Positions 38,364-46,726 of a stretch of 64,000 nt of DNA are shown here, piece by piece. This DNA comes from Terriglobia bacterium (GTDB lineage: Bacteria; Acidobacteriota; Terriglobia; Terriglobales; Acidobacteriaceae). A model generated the notes under the pieces. It did not search any database and was not told where the DNA came from. It was given only the letters and a program-made list of their open reading frames with translations. The DNA lies in NCBI GenBank assembly GCA_020073385.1, contig JAIQFH010000032.1, forward strand, positions 1-64,000. Direction: 5' to 3'. Made by a program: the position numbers and the translations under genes. The stretch's first letter is position 1. Every line of letters starts with the position of its first letter.

Positions 38364-40049
38364 ATGAGACGGATCGTACGCGCTTGTTCGTGTTTCTGCC
38401 TGGTTGCGATCGTGCTTTCGCTGTGCACAGCGGCTCTCGCACAAGCCGCGGCGCCGGCGTCGACCGCGACTCCACCACCCTCCGCTGCGACAGCCGAGCT
38501 TAAGGACGCTGCCGGCAAAGCCCCGACTGCCGATGCCCTCAAGTCTGGCGATCCCGGAGGCACTCTTACGGGCACCATCAACGACGTTCCTGCCTCGGAT
38601 TCGAAAGTGGGTGTGACACTGCCCGATGTCGCCAACCAGGTCGGCCAGAATAAGCTGGGCATCAACTTCACTTGGACGCTGGTTTGCGGATTCCTTGTCA
38701 TGTTCATGCAGGCCGGCTTTGCGATGGTGGAAGCGGGCCTGTGCCGCGTCAAGAACTCGAACCATACCTACATGATGAACTTCTTCGTGTATGGCTGCGG
38801 GCTTCTTGCCTATTGGCTGATCGGGTTTGCTATCCAGATGGGCGGTTCCGCGGGAAATGGAAATCTGGGCGGACTGAACCCACTCAACGTCGAACACCCA
38901 CTCACGCTGTTTGGCAAGACTTGGGGCATTTTTGGTGGCAGCGGAATGTTTCTGGGCGGTCACACCTATGACGTCGGCGTGATGGTGATCTTCCTGTTTC
39001 AAATGGTGTTCATGGACACCGCGCTGACGATTGTCACCGGAGCGTGCGCTGAGCGATGGAAGTTCCTAACCTTCTCGGTTTCCTCCGTGCTGATGGGAGC
39101 GTTTACTTATCCCCTGTTCGCCAATTGGGCTTGGGGCGGAGGTTGGCTTTCGCAGCTGGGAACTAATCTGGGCTTAGGCAAAGGCTACTGTGATTTCGCA
39201 GGTTCAGGAGTCGTACACGCGGTGGGCGGACTAACGGCATTGGCTGTTGCGATGATTGTCGGCCCGCGGATTGGGAAGTTCAACCGCGACGGTTCGAGCA
39301 ATGTGATTCTCGGGCATGACATCTCGGCAGTGCTGATTGGGTGCTTCATTCTGGCGTTCGGTTGGTTCGGGTTCAACCCCGGTAGCACACTGGGCGCATC
39401 GGCGAACGGCAATCTACGTATCGGTTCGATCGCAGTGAACACCATGCTCGCCGGATGCACGGGAACGTTCGGAGCCATCCTTTACATGTGGATCATGAAA
39501 GGAAAGCCGGATGCCTCAATGAGCGGCAACGGACTGCTCGCTGGATTGGTGGCCATCACGGCGCCCAGCGGTTTCGTCAACCCCACGAACTCGGCCATTA
39601 TCGGCCTGATCGCCGGGGTTCTGGTGTGTCTGAGCGTTGCGTTCATTGAAGGCGTCCTCAAAATCGACGACCCGGTTGGCGCAATCTCCGTTCACGGAGC
39701 CAATGGGCTGTGGGGCGTGCTCTCGGTCGGACTGTTCGCCGACGGCACCAGCAGCTACGGAGGGAGTTGGAATGGGGTCACAGGCTCCGTGACAGGGTTG
39801 TTCTACGGCGACTCTAGTCAGCTGGCGGCGCAGCTGATCGGCATCTCAACCCTACTGGGCTTCGTCTTCACCTTCAGCTTCGCGCTCAACATGGTTCTCG
39901 AGTTCTTCCTGGGGCATCGGGTTTCGGCAGAAAGCGAAGTTGCCGGCCTCGACCTTCCTGAGATGGGGCAGCTGGGATATCCCGAGTTCCTGTTCGCCAA
40001 GGAGCCCGATATCTTCGTGACCCACCCGCGGGAGTTCGCCGTCGCGTAA
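38364..40049 (+). CDS. amtB: Amt/MEP/Rh ammonium transporter with a signal peptide
   Basis: About 561 residues from the ATG at 38364, with GGAG nine nt upstream; an ATG at 38343 has no ribosome site. N-terminal signal (VRACSCFCLVAIVLSLCTAALA) and a ~70-residue Ala/Pro/Ser-rich extracytoplasmic stretch precede the Amt domain (from about 95): INFTWTLVCGFLVMFMQAGFAMVEAGLCR. The twin pore histidines are recognisable in GSGVVHAVGG and ISVHGANGLWG. It ends with a short cytoplasmic tail. Transports ammonium. No glnK gene is adjacent; instead a TPR protein follows, so the usual GlnK gating partner may lie elsewhere. Confidence 0.93.
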   Translation: MRRIVRACSCFCLVAIVLSLCTAALAQAAAPASTATPPPSAATAELKDAAGKAPTADALKSGDPGGTLTGTINDVPASDSKVGVTLPDVANQVGQNKLGINFTWTLVCGFLVMFMQAGFAMVEAGLCRVKNSNHTYMMNFFVYGCGLLAYWLIGFAIQMGGSAGNGNLGGLNPLNVEHPLTLFGKTWGIFGGSGMFLGGHTYDVGVMVIFLFQMVFMDTALTIVTGACAERWKFLTFSVSSVLMGAFTYPLFANWAWGGGWLSQLGTNLGLGKGYCDFAGSGVVHAVGGLTALAVAMIVGPRIGKFNRDGSSNVILGHDISAVLIGCFILAFGWFGFNPGSTLGASANGNLRIGSIAVNTMLAGCTGTFGAILYMWIMKGKPDASMSGNGLLAGLVAITAPSGFVNPTNSAIIGLIAGVLVCLSVAFIEGVLKIDDPVGAISVHGANGLWGVLSVGLFADGTSSYGGSWNGVTGSVTGLFYGDSSQLAAQLIGISTLLGFVFTFSFALNMVLEFFLGHRVSAESEVAGLDLPEMGQLGYPEFLFAKEPDIFVTHPREFAVA

Positions 40050-40146
40050 ACCGCTCGGAAGAAGAACGGCAGGCGCGAATCGCAAGTCGCGCCTGCTGGA
40101 TTTTCCTCAACCAGTGACAATGGAACTCAACGGGGGATACAGCCTC

Positions 40147-40734
40147 ATGGCACAAACTACAAGCACAGACCTCGCAGTCGACGAGAGAACGAAAACCGCG
40201 GCACTGGATACACCGGTCTCATCTCTTGCGCTCGCGTCAGTCTCGCAAGAGACTCAGGGCCTTCTGCTGCGCATGTTCTCTGATCCGTACATGCTGGAGA
40301 AGGACGAACGCGCTAGCCTGGTGAAGCAGTTGCAGGATTGCGTCGAGCAATTCCCTGAAGTCTCGGAACTGCGCGTCCTGCTTGGGATGGCGTTGTGCGT
40401 AAACTTCGACGCGCAGGCCGCGATTGAAGAGCTCCGCGAGTCGGTGCGCCTGGCTCCCGATAGTTTCATCGCCCAGCTAAAGTTCGGTGAGCTCTGGATG
40501 CGTCTGCGCGTGATGGATCAGGCAGAAGAACATACGCGGCTTGCCGCTAAGTTTGCGCGGAATCTGGCACAGTCTGACATGGCTCGGCGGCAGGCTTCTT
40601 CCATCCGGACTATGAAACGCGAGGGCATCGAGCGAGGTGGATATGGCACGCCATTGCAGAAGCTGACATCTTCTCTTCGTCGTGTCTGGATGCGTCGCAG
40701 CAGTGAACCCTCGACCGCACTCGATCTCAGTTGA
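40147..40734 (+). CDS. TPR-containing protein downstream of amtB
   Basis: About 195 residues from the ATG at 40147 (GGGGGA about ten nt upstream); in-frame starts at 40120 and 40114 exist. Helical repeat region about 45-150 (PEVSELRVLLGMALCVNFDAQAAIEELRESVRLAPDS; AQLKFGELWMRLRVMDQAEEHTRLAAKFA) and a basic C-terminus. No signal peptide. Ends 3 bp before the antiporter gene. May act as a scaffold for the transporter genes around it (inference). Confidence 0.65.
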   Translation: MAQTTSTDLAVDERTKTAALDTPVSSLALASVSQETQGLLLRMFSDPYMLEKDERASLVKQLQDCVEQFPEVSELRVLLGMALCVNFDAQAAIEELRESVRLAPDSFIAQLKFGELWMRLRVMDQAEEHTRLAAKFARNLAQSDMARRQASSIRTMKREGIERGGYGTPLQKLTSSLRRVWMRRSSEPSTALDLS

Positions 40735-40737
40735 ACC

Positions 40738-42105
40738 ATGCAGCCAGCCCTTCAGCTAGCACTGCTGGTGGCCATTTTGCTGCCCGCTGGCAAGTTTGCG
40801 GCGTCGGTGTGCACACGTTTTGGCATCCCGGCGATTCTGGGCGAACTCCTCATCGGCGTGCTCTTCGGTCCCGGCGCGATAAATCTCCTGCACCTCCGTG
40901 TGTTTGATGGTGGGCTGGCAACCGGCGCCCTCATGCTGCTTGCTCAATTCGGCGCTATGGTCTTGATGTTCATGGCAGGCATCGAGACCGATATCGAACG
41001 CATGCGCGAGGCCAGTGTGACCGCCTTCGCAGTGGCGCTCTCCGGAGTGATCTGGCCCTTTCTTCTCGGGGCTGGCGTCGGTCATCTCTTCGGGCTCTCA
41101 TGGACAACCTCGTGCTTTCTGGGCGGCGCATTGACGGCGACGAGCGTATCCATCTCGGCAAGGACATTGATGGACGCCGGCAAGATGTCGTCGCCGGAAG
41201 CCACGGTCATACTCGGGGCTGCCGTAATCGACGATGTTATGGGGCTGTTCGTGCTCGCATTTCTTGCCGCCTCAAGCACATCCGTACACGGAGAGTCGTT
41301 CGGCGTGGCGGCTGCTACAACTGCCTGGCTCGTGCTGCGGGTGGCGTTCGCGGCCAATCATCCTTTACTCATTCAGATGATCGTCATCAGTTTGAGCGTG
41401 TCTGCATTCTTCGTGGTGGGATACGGTGCTGCGCGACGATGGCTGGATCCGTTGATGAAACAGTTGCGCAAGCTCTCTGCTAATGAAGCAGTCCCGAGCT
41501 GCGTGCTGGCGTTGCTGCTGATCTATGCGATCGGGGCTGAATGGCTCGGCAGCGTGGCTGGGATCACGGGTGCCTACCTGCTCGGGTACGTTTTTGCACA
41601 GTCGCAGTTCAAGGCCGACGTTGAGCGAAGCTTCTATGCAATTGGCCATGGTTTCCTGGTGCCCCTGTTTTTCGTTTCCATCGGCCTCACGAGCGACTAC
41701 CGCGCGTTGTCGGGACACTGGGGACTCATGTTCGTCGTCCTTGCAGTAGCAGTAGTCGGGAAACTCGTCGGTTGCGGACTCGCAGCTTTGGGTTCTGGAA
41801 TGGACTGGGTGCGCAGCCTCCGCGTCGGTTGCGGAATGATCTCTCGCGGTGAAGTGGGTCTGATCGTGACTGCAATGGGCGCTAGCACGGGAATTTTCGG
41901 CAGATCAGAGGTGGCGGTCATGGTCGCGGTGGTTCTGCTAACGACTCTGTTGACTCCGCTCGCTCTTCGCGGTACGTATCAACTCAAATCCAGGCAAGAT
42001 GCTGAGGAAGGCTTGTACGATCGAGAAGTCCGCAAACTCGATGAAGGGAATCAAGTGTTGGCAGCAGGTGCTTCAAATACGATGAGCGAATCGATCAATC
42101 AATGA
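40738..42105 (+). CDS. CPA2 cation:proton antiporter (Kef/NapA-type)
   Basis: 455 residues, about 12-13 helices, typical for the CPA2 membrane domain without the RCK/TrkA-N C-terminal domain. Clear CPA2 features: PAILGELLIGVLFGP and the ion-binding Asp pair in GAAVIDDVMGLFVLA. C-terminal part carries GMISRGEVGLIVTAMGAS. Exchanges Na+ or K+ for protons. Its last codons overlap the next gene (ATGA, 4 bp). With amtB and the kinase-like protein it suggests coupling of ammonium and cation/pH balance. Confidence 0.9.
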   Translation: MQPALQLALLVAILLPAGKFAASVCTRFGIPAILGELLIGVLFGPGAINLLHLRVFDGGLATGALMLLAQFGAMVLMFMAGIETDIERMREASVTAFAVALSGVIWPFLLGAGVGHLFGLSWTTSCFLGGALTATSVSISARTLMDAGKMSSPEATVILGAAVIDDVMGLFVLAFLAASSTSVHGESFGVAAATTAWLVLRVAFAANHPLLIQMIVISLSVSAFFVVGYGAARRWLDPLMKQLRKLSANEAVPSCVLALLLIYAIGAEWLGSVAGITGAYLLGYVFAQSQFKADVERSFYAIGHGFLVPLFFVSIGLTSDYRALSGHWGLMFVVLAVAVVGKLVGCGLAALGSGMDWVRSLRVGCGMISRGEVGLIVTAMGASTGIFGRSEVAVMVAVVLLTTLLTPLALRGTYQLKSRQDAEEGLYDREVRKLDEGNQVLAAGASNTMSESINQ

Positions 42106-43055
42106 GAATTCCCGTCCATCCCGGCGACCAGATCGACCATTATCAGATCGAGGGTGTGGCCGACCGCACTGGTTCCGCTTCTGTTTTTCGTGCAATTGAC
42201 CTGCGAACAAAGAACACCGTGGCTATCAAGATTCCGGATCCTGAGATCGAAGCAGACCCCATTTTCTTCGAGCGCTTTCAGCGCGAGGAAGAAATCGGAA
42301 GATCGCTTGACCATCCTGGCATTCTAAGGATTTTTTCTGACGAGCAGCGAAGCCAAGCCTACATCGTTAGTGAATGGTTCGACGGAGTGTCACTACGTCA
42401 AATCCTGAACGCCGAAAAACTCGTTCATGAACGCGCGGTTCGCATTGCTCTGAATATCGCGAACGCGTTGGCTTACATTCAGGACCACGGAGTGCGACAC
42501 CGTGATGTGAGGCCGGAGAACATCCTGGTGGGAGCGGCCGATGAAATCAAGCTGACGAATTTCGGTACTGCGACGAAAACAGGTGCCCGCCGGATTACTT
42601 TCACTAACATCGCTCAGGTCGTAGGGGTCTCGGAGTACGTGTCTCCAGAAGAATTGAACGGCAAACGCGACGACGGCCGCAGCGACATTTATTCGCTGGG
42701 AGTGATTTTGTACGAAATGTTGACCGGTAAGACGCCATTTCAGGGGTTGGGTCCGTATGATCGATTGCTGAACAATCCCACGCCGCCGCGTGACCTTGAC
42801 GCCACAATCTCAGTTCAACTCCAGGAAGTGATCTACCGCGCCCTCGAACGGGAACCAAAAGATCGATATGCGAATGCTCACGAATTCTCTTCTGATCTCG
42901 CGAATTTGGAGCGTGTAAAGGTTGTCCGACATCCCAAACTTCAGACTTTGCAGAAGACACGGGTCCCTGCCTGGAAACGCATCATTCTGTTCGTTGGAAT
43001 TGCAGCCCTTCCGGTCGTAATCTTCGCTTTACTTCTTTATTTTGCCCGGCGCTAG
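42102..43055 (+). CDS. Membrane-anchored kinase-like protein with degraded active site (probable pseudokinase)
   Basis: 317 residues, start overlaps the antiporter stop. Full protein-kinase fold: VAIK lysine K43 and EEEIGRSLDHPGI helix C present. HRD is intact (H133-R134-D135) but the next Lys is Arg (HRDVRPEN, R137), and the DFG Asp is Asn (NFG, N153). The glycine loop is poor (GVADRTGSASVF instead of GxGxxG). The lower lobe (DGRSDIYSLGVILYEML) is conserved. A C-terminal membrane helix lies near 293-314. Loss of the magnesium-binding Asp usually abolishes catalysis, so this is probably a binding or scaffold kinase. Coupling to the antiporter suggests it regulates transport. Confidence 0.85.
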   Translation: MRIPVHPGDQIDHYQIEGVADRTGSASVFRAIDLRTKNTVAIKIPDPEIEADPIFFERFQREEEIGRSLDHPGILRIFSDEQRSQAYIVSEWFDGVSLRQILNAEKLVHERAVRIALNIANALAYIQDHGVRHRDVRPENILVGAADEIKLTNFGTATKTGARRITFTNIAQVVGVSEYVSPEELNGKRDDGRSDIYSLGVILYEMLTGKTPFQGLGPYDRLLNNPTPPRDLDATISVQLQEVIYRALEREPKDRYANAHEFSSDLANLERVKVVRHPKLQTLQKTRVPAWKRIILFVGIAALPVVIFALLLYFARR

Positions 43056-43297
43056 TGACGAAGCCGCACTTCGGAACACCCAGGTGCACCGCAGTGCTGC
43101 GAGATCCGGTGGTGGTGACCGGACGGGTTACGACCGGGTACGCCTGAGGGACTAGCTTCTGTGCCCCTTCAATCTTGATTTCCCAGTTTCGGCAACTGCA
43201 AGCTCCGGACGATCACTGCCGCTCTCTCCGACTGTTCAACCTTCGCCATTATGATCTGAACCTCATGGCCAACGAATCGGTTGAAATGCTGGTGCAA

Positions 43298-43492
43298 TCA
43301 TGTTCCGAAGTGCCTGCGCCCAGCCGACGATCTCCGATCACATTGCATCGGATTGTGATGCACGGCAAGACGGACCACGCTGCCGTCGGGATGTACGAAG
43401 AACTTAACCCGGTCACCCGGGTGCAGCCCGAGATGCTCACGGATAGATTTCGGGATGGTGGCCTGTCCTTTGACAGTAATTGCCGATTCCAT
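43298..43492 (-). CDS. AbrB/MazE-type DNA-binding protein (orphan, C-terminus disturbed)
   Basis: 64 residues. Residues 1-42 match the SpoVT/AbrB swapped-hairpin domain (VKGQATIPKSIREHLGLHPGDRVKFF). After VVRL the sequence changes to a basic tail (AVHHNPMQC...RRH). In another frame it continues LPCITIRCNVIG, which resembles the usual LPxxPITALxG tail of such antitoxins, so a frameshift probably replaced the normal C-terminus. No toxin gene (PIN, MazF) is visible next to it. The DNA-binding half looks intact. Confidence 0.6.
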   Translation of the reverse strand: MESAITVKGQATIPKSIREHLGLHPGDRVKFFVHPDGSVVRLAVHHNPMQCDRRSSAGRRHFGT

Positions 43493-43999
43493 ATTCCTCC
43501 ATTACATAGAACAAAATGCAATACCACGATTGCCCGATGTCAAGCGGGAGCGCCATTCATTGGAGCCGATTCGGCGAGAGAAAGGCTTTACTTCGCCAGA
43601 GAGAGTTACGATCCCGCGGCCAATTCCACAGTAGCATAAACGGCGCCAGGGGTCAGTTCCTTAGGTAACGCGCAAATGGTCTTATCCTGCGAGCTTGTAT
43701 GCGATGTTTCGATACTGGTGTCCTGTCGCAAAGAAATCATCGATGTTTACTCTGCGACAGGACACTAGGTGCAGCGCAGCAGTGCTCTCAGAAAGGCGTC
43801 TACGTCAACAACTTGATCAGAACTCGGTAGCGAGGATGACCTCTCCCCATCCACCCGGATCCAGGATGACGCCTGTAGCAGTACCAGAAGGAGCCGCCTG
43901 CGCATATACCTAGCCAGTGCAAGTTCCAACGGGAAGTGCGGTATAGACACTCTTGGTGTAAATGGAGGGCGAAATCCGAGTTTTTCAGCAGCCTGCTAG
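43493..43999. other. Intergenic region left of the IS701 element
   Basis: About 500 bp with no recognised gene. It contains the inverted repeat at 43715-43768 and, close to the element, a TTTTTCAGCAGCCTG sequence of the kind found at ends of other insertion sequences, perhaps a second, older remnant. Confidence 0.45.
43715..43768. repeat. Inverted repeat, 16-bp arms
   Basis: CTGGTGTCCTGTCGCA (43715-43730) and its complement TGCGACAGGACACTAG (43753-43768) pair with one mismatch; the loop is 22 nt. The CGATGTTT sequence occurs on both sides. Could be paired ends of a lost mobile element or a strong RNA hairpin; there is no T-tract. Confidence 0.6.
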
Positions 44000-45501
44000 T
44001 ACTACTGTGTTATAAAAAGGGCGATCCACAAAAAGGACAATCCGAGAGTTGTCGGAGCAGAACCCGTGCGATGGTTTGTCGAAGCGTAGCAATGGACCAG
44101 GGGTTATGCCGCTCCAGGCGTACCGGGCGAACCCCGAGGGCGGAACTTGAGCGGCATTTCGGGGACGGGTAAGTCCACTTGACCGGCGCGAGCGGAGGGG
44201 GAAAAACGGCTCCGCTCGGCCACCAGGAACCCATAGGCCGCAATACAGAGAGTAGCGTGATGATGAAAGCCGCGCCAGCCTCGTCCTTCATAGTGGCCCA
44301 GTCCAAGTTCTTGCTTCAGTTCTTGGTAGTCACGCTCGATGATCCAGCGCTGCTTAGCCAAACGCACCAGATCGGAAAGGTTCGTGGAGGCGGGCAACGT
44401 AGATAACCAGTACTTGGTCGGTTCGGCTTCTTGCTTCGGCCACTCGATCAGCAGCCACTCCTCGGGGCGAGGCTCGCTGCTCCAGTAATCGCGATGGGCC
44501 GCACGCACGCGCACAGCCGTAAAACGGGAACAGAGGGGTTTACGAGTTCCTTCCCGCCAGCGCACCGTCTTCCAGGCGGAGGAAGGCAAGCTCATCGCCA
44601 ATTCGCGCACTGCAACCGGAGCATGCTTGTCATCACGGCGTAACAGCTTCGTGGGACGTCCGATTCCTTTCCACTTCCGTTTGGGTAGCGGTGCCTGGCC
44701 TGGTTGCCACACACTCACCGACGACTGGATACCCATTACGTACAGCAAACCTAATTCGGTGATGCCGTCGCGAAACCCGGTGTCGTTGCCGTAGGCCGCG
44801 TCAGCCAGTACCGGAGCGGTGGGGATCTCTCGGTCCAGGGCGGTGCGAATTTGTTGCAAAGCAATTTCCGACTTGGTTTGAAAACTGATTTCCGGCGGTA
44901 TGCCCGTGGCCTTTCTCCGCCTCTTATCTTGAGTCCATACTTCCGGTAAGTAGAGACGCCAGGCGATCGGCAAACTCACCTCCGCAGTGCTGATCGACAA
45001 ACTCACCGCCACCCGGCAGTTCTCTTGCTTGCCCACTTGTCCACAGTACTGTCGCGTGACTCCTACCGAATGCCTCCCCTTCTTCACCAATCCCGTGTCA
45101 TCGACGATCCAGGCCTCGATCGGTCCTGGCTTCTGCATAGCGGGCAGCGCATACCGACGCACCGCTTCCAGAATGTCTTCATCCCTCCAGGGCGCATGGG
45201 CCACGACATGGTGCAACGACTGATGGGTTTGGCGCACGTTGTCGGGGCAGAGACGAGCCGCCATCGGTTCCACGCTTTTGCGTTCCCCGGGAAGCAGCAA
45301 ACCGGTGCAATAGGACTTCAGAGGGACCACGCGATCCAGGTGCCCCGCGGCTTGCGCCAGGCGATTCAGATAGGCCGCGAAGCGTTTTTGCTGGGCGCCT
45401 GGCGCAACAGAATGGGCGCTCATGACCAGCAACTTAACATTAAAGGATGCAGTCCGGGCTGGTTTCTCAGTCTAAGGTATCCACTTTATAACACAGTAGT
45501 A
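44000..45501 (-). mobile_element. IS701-family insertion sequence with CTAG flanks
   Basis: A 1,502-bp element. Perfect 17-bp terminal inverted repeats TACTACTGTGTTATAAA (44000-44016) and TTTATAACACAGTAGTA (45485-45501). Each end is bordered by CTAG (43996-43999 and 45502-45505), consistent with the 4-bp target duplication known for IS701 elements. One long transposase gene fills it. Ends and gene are intact, so it is likely recent. Confidence 0.88.
44104..45423 (-). CDS. IS701-family DDE transposase
   Basis: About 439 residues from the ATG at 45423 (a TTG at 45432 is also possible). IS701/DDE_5-like features: IEAWIVDDTGLVKKGRHSVGV near residue 103-123 with the first catalytic Asp, APVLADAAYGNDTGFRDG with the second Asp near 208, and WIIERDYQELKQELGLGHYEGR carrying the Glu. 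Length is typical. The protein appears complete, in agreement with intact ends. It cuts and joins the element's ends. Confidence 0.9.
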   Translation of the reverse strand: MSAHSVAPGAQQKRFAAYLNRLAQAAGHLDRVVPLKSYCTGLLLPGERKSVEPMAARLCPDNVRQTHQSLHHVVAHAPWRDEDILEAVRRYALPAMQKPGPIEAWIVDDTGLVKKGRHSVGVTRQYCGQVGKQENCRVAVSLSISTAEVSLPIAWRLYLPEVWTQDKRRRKATGIPPEISFQTKSEIALQQIRTALDREIPTAPVLADAAYGNDTGFRDGITELGLLYVMGIQSSVSVWQPGQAPLPKRKWKGIGRPTKLLRRDDKHAPVAVRELAMSLPSSAWKTVRWREGTRKPLCSRFTAVRVRAAHRDYWSSEPRPEEWLLIEWPKQEAEPTKYWLSTLPASTNLSDLVRLAKQRWIIERDYQELKQELGLGHYEGRGWRGFHHHATLCIAAYGFLVAERSRFSPSARAGQVDLPVPEMPLKFRPRGSPGTPGAA

Positions 45502-45505
45502 CTAG

Positions 45506-45948
45506 GACTGGTTTTGCGCGTTTTATTTCCACTTCCTCAGGAAGCCCACCCTTCACCTTTTCAATGTACTTGTTCGCAACGTCTGTTAGCTCTTTTTGTG
45601 AATCCTTTGTCCTTTACGACCGGATCGGCGTGTTCTACGAGGGAGAGGATTGTTCCTGCCAATTCTAGCTCGAGGAAGTTTGGAGGACCTGGCTCCGGTT
45701 TAGTGAAATACTCGGCGTCAACAAACTCGGGATCTTGAAGTGATGAACAGGTTGTCTGTCAGGCCATTTCGCACGTATGCACATCGTTAAGTACCCTATA
45801 GACATCGTTGGAGACATCCCTCTTTCTGACAAAGAAGTACCGCCCGGACAGCAGGCGGCTGGTGCCTTACCTTTCGGAGCGTTCTTCAGCGACCACGACA
45901 ACCAACCCCGCATTTCTACGGGGTTGGTTGCTGGACGCTAACCCAGGC
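45506..45948. other. Intergenic region right of the IS701 element, with small ORF and hairpin
   Basis: A possible 54-residue ORF (45777-45941, plus strand, opening MHIVKYPIDIVGDIPLS) has no recognised family and poor start signals. A perfect 12-bp stem CAACCAACCCCG / CGGGGTTGGTTG (45899-45910 / 45919-45930) with an 8-nt loop lies near its 3' end but has no T-tract. On the minus strand the segment next to the element encodes a short charged tail (KELTDVANKYIEKVKGGLP) that would continue through a repaired CTAG site to a stop, so the element may have hit the end of a decayed gene. Confidence 0.4.
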
Positions 45949-46521
45949 TTACTTGCCGGCTGCCTTTGAGATTCGAGGTTTGCGGGTGTTGCTGGCGCTG
46001 TCGCTCGCACTGAGCGTTCCCGTCCTCGTTCCCGTCGCTTTCGGCGTGAAAATCACGCTGATCGTGCATTTTGCTTCGGCCCCCAGACTGGTAGTGCAGG
46101 TCGTGGCTGAGACCGCGAAGTCTCCGGTTGTCCCAATAGAGATGCCGGTCAACGCCACAGTCATGTTGTTCGTCAGCGTAAACGTCTTCGCCGCGCTGGT
46201 CGTGCCACCTGCTTGCCCAGAGTAAGTTGCGCCCGTCGGCGTCATCGGCCAGCGCGTGCTTCCGGCATTTTCTGGGATCCGTTCAAGCCAGCGGACGTGT
46301 CCGCTGGCTCCATTCTCACACGCACTTTCTGGCCCGCGGCCCGCCAGTCCACCGTAAAACTTCTCCGCCTCTTCGCGATGCCCCAGCCGCTTTTCCTGGA
46401 ACTCTCCCGTGTCCTTATCCCCCAAAGCAATTTGCTGAAACTCGGGGTGAAAATCTACTCCTGTAATGATATTGTTCGGCTCCTTTCTCCCGAGCCTGTT
46501 GGTTAGTATCAGCACCACCAA
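45949..46521 (-). pseudogene. IS110-type transposase N-terminus joined to an Ig-like fragment
   Basis: One frame reads about 190 codons but contains two unrelated parts. The first ~75 resemble the N-terminal DEDD region of IS110-family transposases (ITGVDFHPEFQQIALGD, LGHREEAEKFY, ASGHVRWLER). A local frame change is visible inside: another frame reads AGQKVRVRMEP where relatives have AGQxVRVGMEA. The last ~85 resemble a choice-of-anchor/ASH Ig-like domain (SGQAGGTTSAAKTFTLTNNMTVALTGISI, CTISVIFTPKATGTRTG). Both are truncated. It looks like an accidental fusion of two decayed genes, not a functional protein. Confidence 0.65.
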
Positions 46522-46726
46522 CTCTACCCGGGGCTGAGAGCCGACATTGTCATGGAATCAGTTGCACTCAACATCCCCCGGTAGAAGTTTTGCGCGCTAG
46601 CTCCCGATCCGTCGCTTCGGCACACCGTTCGAAATCAGAAATTCATCTTGATCATCTTGAGCGAAGAATCCGAATTAGATCGAAACCGAATCGCAGCGAT
46701 TGCGTCAACTCTCTCCGAGGGATAGA

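Noticed and set aside
38337-39002. Minus-strand open frame at the start of amtB
   Set aside because: His-rich antisense frame without motif; amtB is unambiguous.
43056-43297. Search for a toxin gene next to the AbrB-type protein
   Set aside because: Only a ~27-codon frame is present; no PIN, MazF or RelE-like motif.
45899-45930. Perfect 12-bp stem considered as a terminator
   Set aside because: No T-run on either side and no convincing gene upstream; listed only as part of the intergenic region.
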